A stretch of 24,249 bases of DNA from Chloroflexota bacterium (GTDB lineage Bacteria > Chloroflexota > Limnocylindria > Limnocylindrales > CSP1-4): the NCBI GenBank assembly GCA_021812735.1, contig JAKAMV010000039.1, positions 1 through 24,249 of the forward strand, given 5' to 3'. The notes below the pieces were generated by a model that saw only the letters and a program-made list of their open reading frames with translations, was not told where the DNA came from and did not search any database. Below, in pieces: positions 15,360 through 22,898 of the stretch. A program made the position numbers and the translations under genes. How positions within the stretch are numbered: the stretch's first letter is position 1; every line of letters starts with the position of its first letter.

Positions 15360-15435
15360 GGGGCGACTCCGGGCAGCCAGGCGACCAGCAGTCGTCTCGC
15401 GGCTGCGATCGCGCCCAGGCAAGCAGGCATGTCGT

Positions 15436-17577
15436 CTACTGCCCGGCAGCGGCCCTGAGCCGAGCCATCGCGGCGCCGGCTGCCGGACCGCCATCGTAGA
15501 TCGTCACCCGAGCCAGCAGCGCTGCGGCGATCGCCTGCGCCTGCGGGCCTGTCCCGAGCCCGTCGAGCAGGGCGTTGACCGCCGACGACGAGGCGAACGT
15601 CCTCGCCGACGGGACAGCCAGGCTCGCCAGGTCCACCCAGTAGATGTGCGCCTCGAGCGGCGGCGCCATGCCCGCGGGCGATTCGAGGACTGTCGCGGAC
15701 CTGATCCCCGGCACGGTCGCCAGCCACGCGACGGCCGATGGCGCAGACGTGTCGAGGCCGGTCGTGTAGACCCAGACGGCGGGCTGCTCCCGCTGCAGGG
15801 CGGCGGACACGTCGCCCGCCGCGAACACCAGGTACGCGTCCTGGCGGGGATGCCGGTCAAGCGCCACGATGTCCGACGCGGCGCGGCCCGCGACGCGGAT
15901 GCCGAGGGGTGCGCCGGCGTCGACGATGCCCAGGTCGGCCTGCAGGCTGCGCAGCTGGTAACGGCCGTCAAGCAGCAGCGCCACCTGGTTGGCCAGCACC
16001 GACCCGAACATGACCGTGGAGTCGGCAGGGACGTGCCCCTCGATCCAGGCGGCCGCCTCGCCGGCCAGCGCGGACGTGCTCGACCGCGCGGTGGCGCTCA
16101 CCATGCTGGGCGCAGCCACGCCCAGGACCGCGACGGAGAGGGCCGCGATCGACGCCACGGCCACCCCCCGCAGCAGCACCGGCGAGGGCGTCGCCGAGGG
16201 CGCGCGCCCGAGGCGCCCGACCAGCCAGCTGCGCGCCGTGGCGCTGGTGGCGGAACCCCCGACCGCGGCGCCCAAAAGCGCCGCTCCGCCCAGGCCCAGC
16301 ATGTGGCGCGTGATGCGCGTGTCCACGCCGCTGTGAGCCAGCTGAACGTCGGCGACGAGCGCCACGACGGCTCCCAGGGCGGCGCCCGCCAGCGCCAGCA
16401 GACGGTCTCGGCCGGCGAGAGCCCCCGGCAGCTCCAGCCAGCCTGCGGCGCCCGCCACGGCGGCCAGCGAGATGAGCGCGAGATCGTTGCGGGGCGGCTC
16501 GCCCTGGACGGCGACCAGCAGCAGCCACGGCAGTCCTGCGGTCACCGCCACGAGCGCCGGGAGGGGCCGGTCGTCCCCCCGGGCGACGGTCCACGCGGCG
16601 CCGATCAAGCCGAGCGCGACCAGCAGGACGGGCCCCAGGTCCGCCGCCCATGCGCGGGTCCAGCGGAGGATGTTCGGAAGGTCCAGCAGCGGCCGGCCGG
16701 CCTGAACCTCTGACCGCGAGAACGCGATAAGGAACGCCACCACCCACACCGCCAGCAGCGCGCCGCCGACGGCGAGCGCCCGGTAGCGACCGGCCAGGCG
16801 TCGCTCGAGCCTCGCCAGGACGCTGGCGCCTCCCGCCCCGGCGCCCAACGCCACCAGCGCCGCCCCGAGCAGCAACAGAGCGCCCGCCGTCGGCAGCAGC
16901 GCCACCGCGCCCAGACCGAAGGCGTACACCCTGCCGGTCGCCCCGGCATACCAGGTGAACCACCACGAGACGAGGGGCACCGCCGTCAGCAGCACGAGGC
17001 CGCCGGCCCGCGCGACCGACGCGAGCGGGCGTCGCGCGGCAATAGCCGCCAGGAACGGCGCCGCGAGCAGCACGAGGCTGGCCTCCTTCACCAGGAACGC
17101 CCATGCGAACAGCACCCCGGCCAGGATCCCCCGCCGGACGAGGTTGGAGTCGACGGCGGACGAGGCCACGGCGAGGTAGGCGAGTGCGAGGGCCGCCTCC
17201 GGAACGTCGAGGCGCGCCGTCCGGGCGAGCCCGAACAGGCTGAGCCAGGCGACGAGGGCCGCCACCGCGAGCAGCATGGCCCGCTGGCCGAAGGGCCGGG
17301 CGAGCCAGGCCGTGAGCAGGAGGACGCCGAGGGCGGCCACAGCGTTGAGCAGGTAGCCCCAGGCCCAGGCGGACGCGCCAAAGGCGACCTGCGGCGCGGC
17401 GAACAGCATCGGCCAGAACGGCGAGTGCGGCAGGAACAGGACGCCGAAGGCCGTCCGCGGCCCGTGGCCCTGGAGGGCACTGACCCCGATCGCCAGGTAC
17501 TTGGCCTCGTCGTACGTCGGCGCCGGGTGCGGCAGCAGGAACGCGAGCGCGCCGTAGCAGAGGGCGATCAGCACCAC
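15436..17577 (-). CDS. Polytopic GT-C-type glycosyltransferase (ArnT/PMT-like)
   Basis: A membrane protein of 713 aa or more, with around eleven hydrophobic helices and a C-terminal soluble domain (about 485-713). The first external loop has PTYDEAKYL (Asp23-Glu24), the acidic catalytic position of GT-C enzymes that transfer a sugar from a polyprenyl-phosphate donor. A second acidic-type loop, ARTARLDVPEAAL (about 118-130), also fits this fold. The C-terminal part (EAAAWIEGHVPADSTVMFGS onward) resembles the extracytoplasmic domain of such proteins. The start is uncertain: GTG 17577 leaves the first helix short. Upstream to the in-frame TAG (17649-17647) there is no ATG, GTG or TTG, only CTG 17643, which has GAGG nearby. 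It is followed by the deacetylase, suggesting joint cell-surface glycan work. Confidence 0.82.
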   Translation of the reverse strand: MVLIALCYGALAFLLPHPAPTYDEAKYLAIGVSALQGHGPRTAFGVLFLPHSPFWPMLFAAPQVAFGASAWAWGYLLNAVAALGVLLLTAWLARPFGQRAMLLAVAALVAWLSLFGLARTARLDVPEAALALAYLAVASSAVDSNLVRRGILAGVLFAWAFLVKEASLVLLAAPFLAAIAARRPLASVARAGGLVLLTAVPLVSWWFTWYAGATGRVYAFGLGAVALLPTAGALLLLGAALVALGAGAGGASVLARLERRLAGRYRALAVGGALLAVWVVAFLIAFSRSEVQAGRPLLDLPNILRWTRAWAADLGPVLLVALGLIGAAWTVARGDDRPLPALVAVTAGLPWLLLVAVQGEPPRNDLALISLAAVAGAAGWLELPGALAGRDRLLALAGAALGAVVALVADVQLAHSGVDTRITRHMLGLGGAALLGAAVGGSATSATARSWLVGRLGRAPSATPSPVLLRGVAVASIAALSVAVLGVAAPSMVSATARSSTSALAGEAAAWIEGHVPADSTVMFGSVLANQVALLLDGRYQLRSLQADLGIVDAGAPLGIRVAGRAASDIVALDRHPRQDAYLVFAAGDVSAALQREQPAVWVYTTGLDTSAPSAVAWLATVPGIRSATVLESPAGMAPPLEAHIYWVDLASLAVPSARTFASSSAVNALLDGLGTGPQAQAIAAALLARVTIYDGGPAAGAAMARLRAAAGQ

Positions 17578-17928
17578 CGCCGCGACGGCAGCGTGGTGGA
17601 ACGGCGAGCCAGGTTGTTGATCCGGCGGAGGATCCGCGAGCAGGAGCTACCTCGATTCCTGGGCGGGCGGATGGTAGCGCATCGCACGCGGCGTGGAGCG
17701 CGATGGCGATCGGACCGCCAGCACGAGTCAGGGCGGTCGGGATTGCCGTCATTTCGGATCGGCCCAAGGGGTGCCATCGGCCCGTCACAATGGCCCTTGC
17801 CGGGGGCCCGCGATCGCCCGACGGTAGCGTCCCAAGCCGCGCCGGGGTATCGCGCCCGGGCGGCATGGCCAGCGGCCGACCGCGACGCGGTTCGGGCCGA
17901 AGCTCCTGCGTACGGAAGGCGACGATCG
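17578..17928. promoter_or_regulatory. Divergent gap between glycosyltransferase and citrate synthase
   Basis: A 351-bp region with no separate gene that I can support. Its first 66 bp may encode an N-terminal extension of the glycosyltransferase. The rest should carry the citrate synthase promoter, but I see no convincing -35/-10 pair; TAGCGT at 17825-17830 is the only -10-like hexamer of note. GGAAGG (17914-17919) is the ribosome site of citrate synthase. Confidence 0.5.
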
Positions 17929-19248
17929 ATGACTACGACGGAGCGAGTTGCTGCGGCCACAGAGGCGCAGGTGGCCCGTCTGCGGGTGGGCGAAAAGGAG
18001 CTCGTGCTGCCGATCGAGCCCGCCACCGAAGGGCAGCCGGCCGTCAACATCGCACCCCTGCTCAAGGACGCCGGGCTCGTCACCCTTGACTACGGCTACG
18101 CCAACACCGCGCCAACCCGCAGCGCGATCACCTACCTCGACGGCGACATGGGAATCCTGCGCTACCGCGGCTATCCCATCGAGGAGCTGGCCGAGGGCAC
18201 ATCGTTCCTCGAGGTAGCGTACCTGCTCATCAACGGCGAGCTCCCCAATGCCGAGCAGCTGGAGGGCTGGGTCAACGAGATCCGACACCACACACTGATC
18301 CGCGAGGAGTTCCGCCGCTTCTTCGACGCATTCCCGATGGACGCGCACCCGATGGCGATGCTCGGCTCCGCGGTGAGCGCCCTGTCGACGTTCTACCAGG
18401 ACGGCGGCGACCCGCTGGACGAGGCGGACGTCGAGCTGTCGACGATTCGCCTGCTGGCCAAGTTGCCGACGATCGCGGCAGCGGCGTACAAGAAGTCGAT
18501 CGGCCAGACGTCCATGTACCCGGACAACTCGCTCGACTACGAGGCGAACTTCCTCAAGATGATGTTCGCCGTGCCGTCAGAGCAGTACGTCGGCGACCCC
18601 GAGGCCATCAACGCCCTGCGGGTCCTGCTCATCCTCCATGCTGACCACGAGCAGAACTGCTCCACGTCCACGGTCCGCATGGTGGGCTCCAGCCACGCCA
18701 ACCTGTACGTCTCGATCTCGGCCGGCATCGCCGCGCTCTGGGGCCCGCTGCACGGCGGCGCCAATCAGGAGGTCCTCGAGATGCTCGAGGACATCGCGCG
18801 CGATGGGGGAGACGTCGGCCGGGCTGTCAAGCGGGCGAAGGACAAGGAGGACCCGTTCCGGCTGATGGGCTTCGGCCACCGGGTCTACAAGAACTACGAC
18901 CCGCGGGCGAAGATCATCAAGGCCGCCGCGGAGCCGCTGCTCAACCGGATGCACCAGGACGACCACCTGCTCCGGATCGCGCTCGAGCTCGAGCAGGTCG
19001 CCCTCTCCGACCCGTACTTCATCGACCACAAGCTGTACCCGAACGTCGACTTCTACAGCGGCCTCATCTACCGGGCGCTCGGGTTCCCCACCCGAATGTT
19101 CACAGTGCTGTTCGCGATGGGCCGGCTGCCCGGCTGGATCGCGCAGTGGCGCGAGATGATGCACGACCCGCAGGCGAGGATCGGGCGGCCCAGGCAGCTG
19201 TACGTGGGCAAGCCGAAGCGGAGCTTCGTGCCGCTCGAGAAGCGGTAG
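17929..19248 (+). CDS. gltA: Citrate synthase
   Basis: A 439-aa enzyme condensing acetyl-CoA with oxaloacetate at the entry of the TCA cycle, in the cytoplasm. The catalytic triad is His275 (GPLHGGANQE), His317 (GFGHRVYKNYDPR) and Asp374 (PNVDFYSG), and all family blocks are intact (for example LHADHEQNCSTSTVRMVGSSHAN). The length and the N-terminal 50-residue beta region match the hexameric GltA-type bacterial enzymes. ATG 17929 follows GGAAGG by nine bases. It appears monocistronic: 351 bp separate it from the divergent upstream gene, and 398 bp from the next. A 2-methylcitrate synthase cannot be fully excluded, but the length and the lack of prp neighbours favour citrate synthase. Confidence 0.95.
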   Translation: MTTTERVAAATEAQVARLRVGEKELVLPIEPATEGQPAVNIAPLLKDAGLVTLDYGYANTAPTRSAITYLDGDMGILRYRGYPIEELAEGTSFLEVAYLLINGELPNAEQLEGWVNEIRHHTLIREEFRRFFDAFPMDAHPMAMLGSAVSALSTFYQDGGDPLDEADVELSTIRLLAKLPTIAAAAYKKSIGQTSMYPDNSLDYEANFLKMMFAVPSEQYVGDPEAINALRVLLILHADHEQNCSTSTVRMVGSSHANLYVSISAGIAALWGPLHGGANQEVLEMLEDIARDGGDVGRAVKRAKDKEDPFRLMGFGHRVYKNYDPRAKIIKAAAEPLLNRMHQDDHLLRIALELEQVALSDPYFIDHKLYPNVDFYSGLIYRALGFPTRMFTVLFAMGRLPGWIAQWREMMHDPQARIGRPRQLYVGKPKRSFVPLEKR

Positions 19249-19646
19249 GTCCAAGCCCGGGCCGGTTCGGTCGCCGTGGGCTGATCGCGCGCGGCTGTGA
19301 CCTCGGCCGCTGCATCGCCGCCGAGTCCGCCCCCTGCCGCCGAGTCCGCCCCCTGCCGCCGCCGAGTCGGGTGGGACTCACCTCGGCCGGCGGTGTGCGT
19401 GGGCTGTGGTCGCCGGGCGCACTCACGTGCCGATGCCGTGCGGCGCGTGCCGGCGGGCGAGTCCTGCCGGACTCGGGGCGCGGCGCGAGGGACTCGGGGC
19501 GCGGGGGCCGCCGCAGCGCAGGCCAGTCGGGCAGTGGGGCCGCGGGCGGCTGGGCCCAGCCCGCGAGGCCCGCGGCGCGCCCGGCGCCCCCCTCGGCCGC
19601 CGGATGGCCCACCATGCCCAGACCACGGCAGCACGCGGGAGGTTCA
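19249..19646. other. 398-bp gap with tandem repeats and clustered GANTC sites
   Basis: No gene is supported here, although one frame stays open through the whole gap by GC bias. It contains a perfect 19-bp tandem duplication (19317-19335 and 19336-19354, with a partial third copy to about 19369), a repeated GGACTCGGGGCGCGG (19469-19483 and 19490-19504), and a 7-bp stem-loop CGAGTCC-tgcc-GGACTCG (19458-19475). GAGTC or GACTC occurs seven times between 19323 and 19495. The ribosome site GGGAGG (19637-19642) for the next gene closes the gap. Confidence 0.6.
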
Positions 19647-20447
19647 ATGGGCATCGAGGTCGAGAAGACGGGCGCGGTCGCCATCGTCACCATCGCCAAC
19701 GACAAGGTCAACCCGATCACGCCCGCGATGCACCGCGAACTGCTGGCGGCCCTTCGGGAGGTGGACGCCGATCCCCAGATCCGGGCGGGCATCCTGACCG
19801 GGGCGGGCGAGCGGGCGTTCTCCGCCGGCGACGACATCAAGCACGAGGATCCGGGATCGGGCTCCGCCGAGACTGACCTGCTCAACGCGCTCGGCAGCGG
19901 GCCCGCGCGCGAAGCGGAGGGCACCCCGCCCGGGTACGACTGGGCAGACGCAGTCATGGCCCATCGCCGCGCCACGCCGTTTGTCGGCGCGGTCCGCGGC
20001 TGGTGCCTCGGGCGCGCGCTCGGGTACCTGCTCGCGCTCACGGACATTCGGCTCTGCACGCCCGATGCGAGGTTCGGCCTGCCCGAGATCGCCTACGGGA
20101 TGGGCGGCATGGGCGGCACGTTCCGGCTCAACCGGCAGCTGCCCGAGGTGGTGGCGTACGAGATGGCGCTGACGGGCGAGCCGATCGACGCGGAAGAGGC
20201 GCTCCGCGTCCACCTCGTGAACCGCGTCGTGGCGCCCGACGACCTTCTGGCCGAGGCGCACCGGGTCGCGACGAACATCGCCCGGCACCCGGCCCTCGCC
20301 GTGCGCGTGGAGCTGGAGGCGCTCCGGCGGGCGGAGGCCATGGCGCCCGACGACGCCTACGCGTTCGGCATGGCCGCCTACCGCCTGCAGCGCCTGGCAA
20401 TCGGCGCGCCCGACGTGCAGGACACGTTCCTCTACCAGGGGCGATGA
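19647..20447 (+). CDS. Enoyl-CoA hydratase/isomerase (crotonase) family protein
   Basis: A 266-aa crotonase-fold protein acting on an acyl-CoA thioester. The first oxyanion-hole block AFSAGDDIK (about 57-65) is normal. The second block reads RGWCLGRALGYLLALTDIR instead of the usual GxALGGGxELALxCD. By eye-alignment to human ECHS1, Glu144 is replaced by Tyr, while Glu164 is kept in FGLPEI. This makes ordinary 2-enoyl-CoA hydration doubtful and suggests another crotonase reaction (isomerase, hydrolase, decarboxylase or lyase). The length is usual. ATG 19647 has GGGAGG four bases upstream. Its stop overlaps the start of the MetC-like gene (ATGA), so the two are made together. Confidence 0.88.
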   Translation: MGIEVEKTGAVAIVTIANDKVNPITPAMHRELLAALREVDADPQIRAGILTGAGERAFSAGDDIKHEDPGSGSAETDLLNALGSGPAREAEGTPPGYDWADAVMAHRRATPFVGAVRGWCLGRALGYLLALTDIRLCTPDARFGLPEIAYGMGGMGGTFRLNRQLPEVVAYEMALTGEPIDAEEALRVHLVNRVVAPDDLLAEAHRVATNIARHPALAVRVELEALRRAEAMAPDDAYAFGMAAYRLQRLAIGAPDVQDTFLYQGR

Positions 20448-21619
20448 TCCGCACCATGAACGACGGCCGCTTCCGCACGCCCAGCCCGGAGATCCGGCGC
20501 ACGTCCACCGTCCTGTTCGGGAGCATCGCCGAACTGCGAGCGGCGCTCGCCGCCACCAAGGCCGGCGATCGCACGTTCTCGACGTACGGCACGCACGGGA
20601 CCCCCACGACCGCCGAGCTCGAGGCGCTGCTGCTCGCGGGCGAGGGCGGCGCGGGTGTGGAGCTCTCCTCGAGCGGCCTCGCGGCGATCGCCACCGGGAT
20701 GCTGGCCGTGCTCCGCTCCGGCGATCACCTGCTCCTCACCGACTCGGCATACGGCCCGGCGCGCGACTTCGCGACGGGGATGCTCGCAGGCCTCGGCGTG
20801 GATGTGGAGTTCTACGACCCGCTTATCGGCGCCGGGATCGCCTCGCTCATCCGCCCCACCACCAAGCTCATCTGGATGGAGAGCCCGGGCACGCACACGT
20901 TCGAGGTGCAGGACGTCCCGGCGATCGTCGCCGCCGCGCGGGGCGCCGGCCACCACGTCGTCACCGCCATCGACAACACCTGGGGTTCACCGGGCCTGCT
21001 GCGCCCGTTCGATCTCGGGGTGGACCTCTCGATCGTGGCGCTGACCAAGTACTGGGGCGGGCACGCAGACGTGCTGATGGGCGCTGCGTTCGCGAACGAG
21101 GCGCTGCTCCCGGCCGTCCGCGAGGCGGCCCGGCTGACCGGCACAGTCGTCAGCGGCGAGGACGCATTCCTCGTGATCCGCGGTTCGCGCACCGTCGAGT
21201 TGCGCATCCGCGAGCAGGGGGCGGCGGCGCTCGAACTCGCGGGGCGGCTTGCCGGGCACCCGCGCGTGGCGCGGGTCCTCCACCCCGCACTCCCTGGCGA
21301 CCCGGGGCACGCGCTGTTCACCCGCGACTTCCACGGTTCGTCCGGCCTGTTCTCGTTCGAGCTGCAGCGCGCCCACGGATCGCCCACCACCCAGGCCGAT
21401 GCCGACGCGGTCGCCGACCGCCTGATCGCGCGCGGCCGGTTCGGCCTCGGCTACTCGTGGGGCGGCCACGAATCGCTGGTCATGCCGGCGCACCTCGCAT
21501 CGGGCGTGAAGCGCTCCGTCAAGCAGTGGACCGGCGGCCCGCTCCTGCGCGTCTCCGTCGGCCTGGACGCGGTCGAGCGCCTCTGGGATGACCTCGAGGC
21601 AGCCCTCGCCGAGGGCTGA
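20444..21619 (+). CDS. metC: Cystathionine beta-lyase-type PLP enzyme (Cys/Met metabolism family)
   Basis: A 391-aa pyridoxal-phosphate enzyme of the Cys/Met metabolism family. Tyr103 (SAYGPARDF) stacks on PLP, Asp177 (AIDNTWGSP) binds the ring nitrogen, and Lys202 (ALTKYWGGHADVLMG) forms the internal aldimine. The N-terminal STYGTHGTPTTAELE and the length match bacterial MetC, which splits cystathionine to homocysteine, pyruvate and ammonia; a desulfhydrase or related lyase is possible. ATG 20444 overlaps the crotonase stop by four bases; ATG 20456, four codons on, is an alternative. Coupling to a crotonase rather than other methionine genes is unusual. A 7-bp stem-loop (21600-21618) lies over the end of the gene. 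Confidence 0.85.
   Translation: MIRTMNDGRFRTPSPEIRRTSTVLFGSIAELRAALAATKAGDRTFSTYGTHGTPTTAELEALLLAGEGGAGVELSSSGLAAIATGMLAVLRSGDHLLLTDSAYGPARDFATGMLAGLGVDVEFYDPLIGAGIASLIRPTTKLIWMESPGTHTFEVQDVPAIVAAARGAGHHVVTAIDNTWGSPGLLRPFDLGVDLSIVALTKYWGGHADVLMGAAFANEALLPAVREAARLTGTVVSGEDAFLVIRGSRTVELRIREQGAAALELAGRLAGHPRVARVLHPALPGDPGHALFTRDFHGSSGLFSFELQRAHGSPTTQADADAVADRLIARGRFGLGYSWGGHESLVMPAHLASGVKRSVKQWTGGPLLRVSVGLDAVERLWDDLEAALAEG
21600..21618 (+). terminator. Stem-loop over the MetC-like stop codon
   Basis: CAGCCCT (21600-21606) and AGGGCTG (21612-21618) pair around cgccg and include the first two bases of the TGA stop. In the 45-bp convergent gap that follows, GGGGCGC (21629-21635) and GCGCCCC (21657-21663) could form a second stem with a 21-nt loop. 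Neither has a T-run. Confidence 0.35.
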
Positions 21620-21664
21620 GGCCGACAGGGGGCGCGGGCGCGCGGCGAATGGTCGAGCGCCCCG

Positions 21665-22165
21665 CTACTCCCCGATGACCGTGAACCGGGCCGTGCGGTC
21701 GCGCTGGCGCATCGCGTCGAAGTCGGCGAAGTAGATCCGCCCGAACGCGCCAAGCTCCAGCCTGCCGTCGATGACCGGGATGGTCTGCGAGCGCCCGAGG
21801 AGCACCGAGCGCAGGTGGGCGTCGGTGTTGAGGCTCCACCAACCCTCCTCGCCCAGGGTCTCGGTGGCGTACTCGAGGTGCTTCGTTCCGGGGTGGAGGT
21901 ACTGCCCCTCATGGCGGCATGTGGGCACGAGCGAGGTCAGGCAGTCCACCATGTCCTGGAGGAGGAACTCGACGCCATCGAGCGTCTGGTCCATGGACTC
22001 CTCCTGGATCAGCACCGCGCAGGTGGTGTGCTGGGAGTAGACCGTCAGGATCCCGTTCTGCACGCCCGACGCCGCGACCGCGTCGCGCGCGGCCGCCGTG
22101 ATGTCCTCGAAGCCGGGCTTGTGGAGCGGGAAGTGCAGCGCCGTGGCCGCGTGGTGAACGGTCAT
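21665..22165 (-). CDS. YjbQ (UPF0047) family protein
   Basis: A 166-aa protein of the YjbQ/UPF0047 family, small trimeric beta-barrel proteins for which a side thiamine-phosphate synthase activity has been reported in E. coli YjbQ; the true role is unsettled. Family blocks are clear: GILTVYSQHTTCAVLIQEE (about 38-56), HEGQYLHPGTKHLEYATETLGEEGW, NTDAHLRSVLLGRSQTIPVIDGRLELGAFGRIYFADFD. The conserved His and Glu/Asp residues form a metal-like site at the subunit edge. ATG 22165 has GGAAAGGA about ten bases upstream, inside the 19-bp gap after the TIM-like gene, so it is the last gene of a three-gene operon with sugar-isomerase-like partners. Confidence 0.9.
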   Translation of the reverse strand: MTVHHAATALHFPLHKPGFEDITAAARDAVAASGVQNGILTVYSQHTTCAVLIQEESMDQTLDGVEFLLQDMVDCLTSLVPTCRHEGQYLHPGTKHLEYATETLGEEGWWSLNTDAHLRSVLLGRSQTIPVIDGRLELGAFGRIYFADFDAMRQRDRTARFTVIGE

Positions 22166-22184
22166 CGCGGGAAGTCCTTTCCGG

Positions 22185-22889
22185 TCAGTGGGTGTCGGCC
22201 CAGGCGCGCGCCTCGGCCGCGAGCATCGCCGACATGGCGGCGACGGGATCGGCAGCCCGGAGGATGCCGGACGAGGACCCGGTGCCGTCGAGCCCGAGGC
22301 GGATCATCCGCGCGACGTCATCGGGTCCGTTCACGCCGGCCCCGGACATGACCAGGATCGCCGGGTCGACCGCCTTGACCGCGGTCACCGTCCGGACGAC
22401 GAACTCGGCCATCGCACTGCCGGCGGAGATGCCGGTGGCGATGAGGCCCGGCGGTTCGGCGAGGACGATGTCCGGGCCGAGGTGGGCCAGGGCCGCCGCC
22501 TCGGCCGGCGAGTCGGCGAACACCAGCGTGAACAGGCCCGCCGCCCGTGCCCGTTCGATTGCCCGGGCTACCGCGCCCACGGTCATGGGCTTCTCGGAGT
22601 GGTTGAGCAGCGTCCCGACGGCACCCGCATCGCGGAGCGCCTCGGCCAACACCGACCCGACGCCCCGGCCCGGCTCGACCGGATCCATGTGCTGGGCGAA
22701 CACCAGGATCCGACTGGTCGCCGCCGCGACGGGGCGGATGTCGACCGCCTGCGGGTCGTAGACGACCGACACCCCGAGGACCCCGGCCAGGCGGTCCGCC
22801 TCCACGGCGAGCCGCACGGCCTCGGCGCCCCAGCAGTAGCCCTTCAGGCCGATCTCGAAGACCGGCGGCCGGATCGCGGCACGCTGCAT
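22185..22889 (-). CDS. Triosephosphate-isomerase-like protein (short, archaeal-type layout)
   Basis: A 234-aa TIM-barrel protein. The catalytic set of triosephosphate isomerase can be placed: Lys16 (IGLKGYCW), His97 (LLNHSEKPM) and Glu145 (LAEPPGLIATG), followed by the phosphate-gripping glycine turn (MSGAGVNGPDDV) and GSSSGILRAADP. The length and the FAQHMDPVEPGRGVGSVLAEAL block resemble short archaeal-type TIMs rather than the 250-aa bacterial TpiA. The usual Asn before the catalytic Lys is Gly here. Close relatives include isomerases of tetrulose or erythrulose phosphates, so the substrate may not be a triose. It begins nine bases after the isomerase-like gene and precedes yjbQ. Sugar-phosphate isomerisation in a catabolic operon is the likely role. 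Confidence 0.8.
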   Translation of the reverse strand: MQRAAIRPPVFEIGLKGYCWGAEAVRLAVEADRLAGVLGVSVVYDPQAVDIRPVAAATSRILVFAQHMDPVEPGRGVGSVLAEALRDAGAVGTLLNHSEKPMTVGAVARAIERARAAGLFTLVFADSPAEAAALAHLGPDIVLAEPPGLIATGISAGSAMAEFVVRTVTAVKAVDPAILVMSGAGVNGPDDVARMIRLGLDGTGSSSGILRAADPVAAMSAMLAAEARAWADTH

Positions 22890-22898
22890 CGGGGTGGC

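Noticed and set aside
15968..17866. Long minus-strand frame within and upstream of the glycosyltransferase
   Set aside because: It is the shifted frame of the membrane protein gene: Arg/Gly/Pro-rich and without helices, while the chosen frame gives clear membrane segments.
19146..19646. Extension of the crotonase frame upstream through the 398-bp gap
   Set aside because: The extension is Arg/Gly/Pro/Ser-rich, overlaps the end of citrate synthase and has no crotonase homology. ATG 19647 has a good ribosome site and matches the usual family start.
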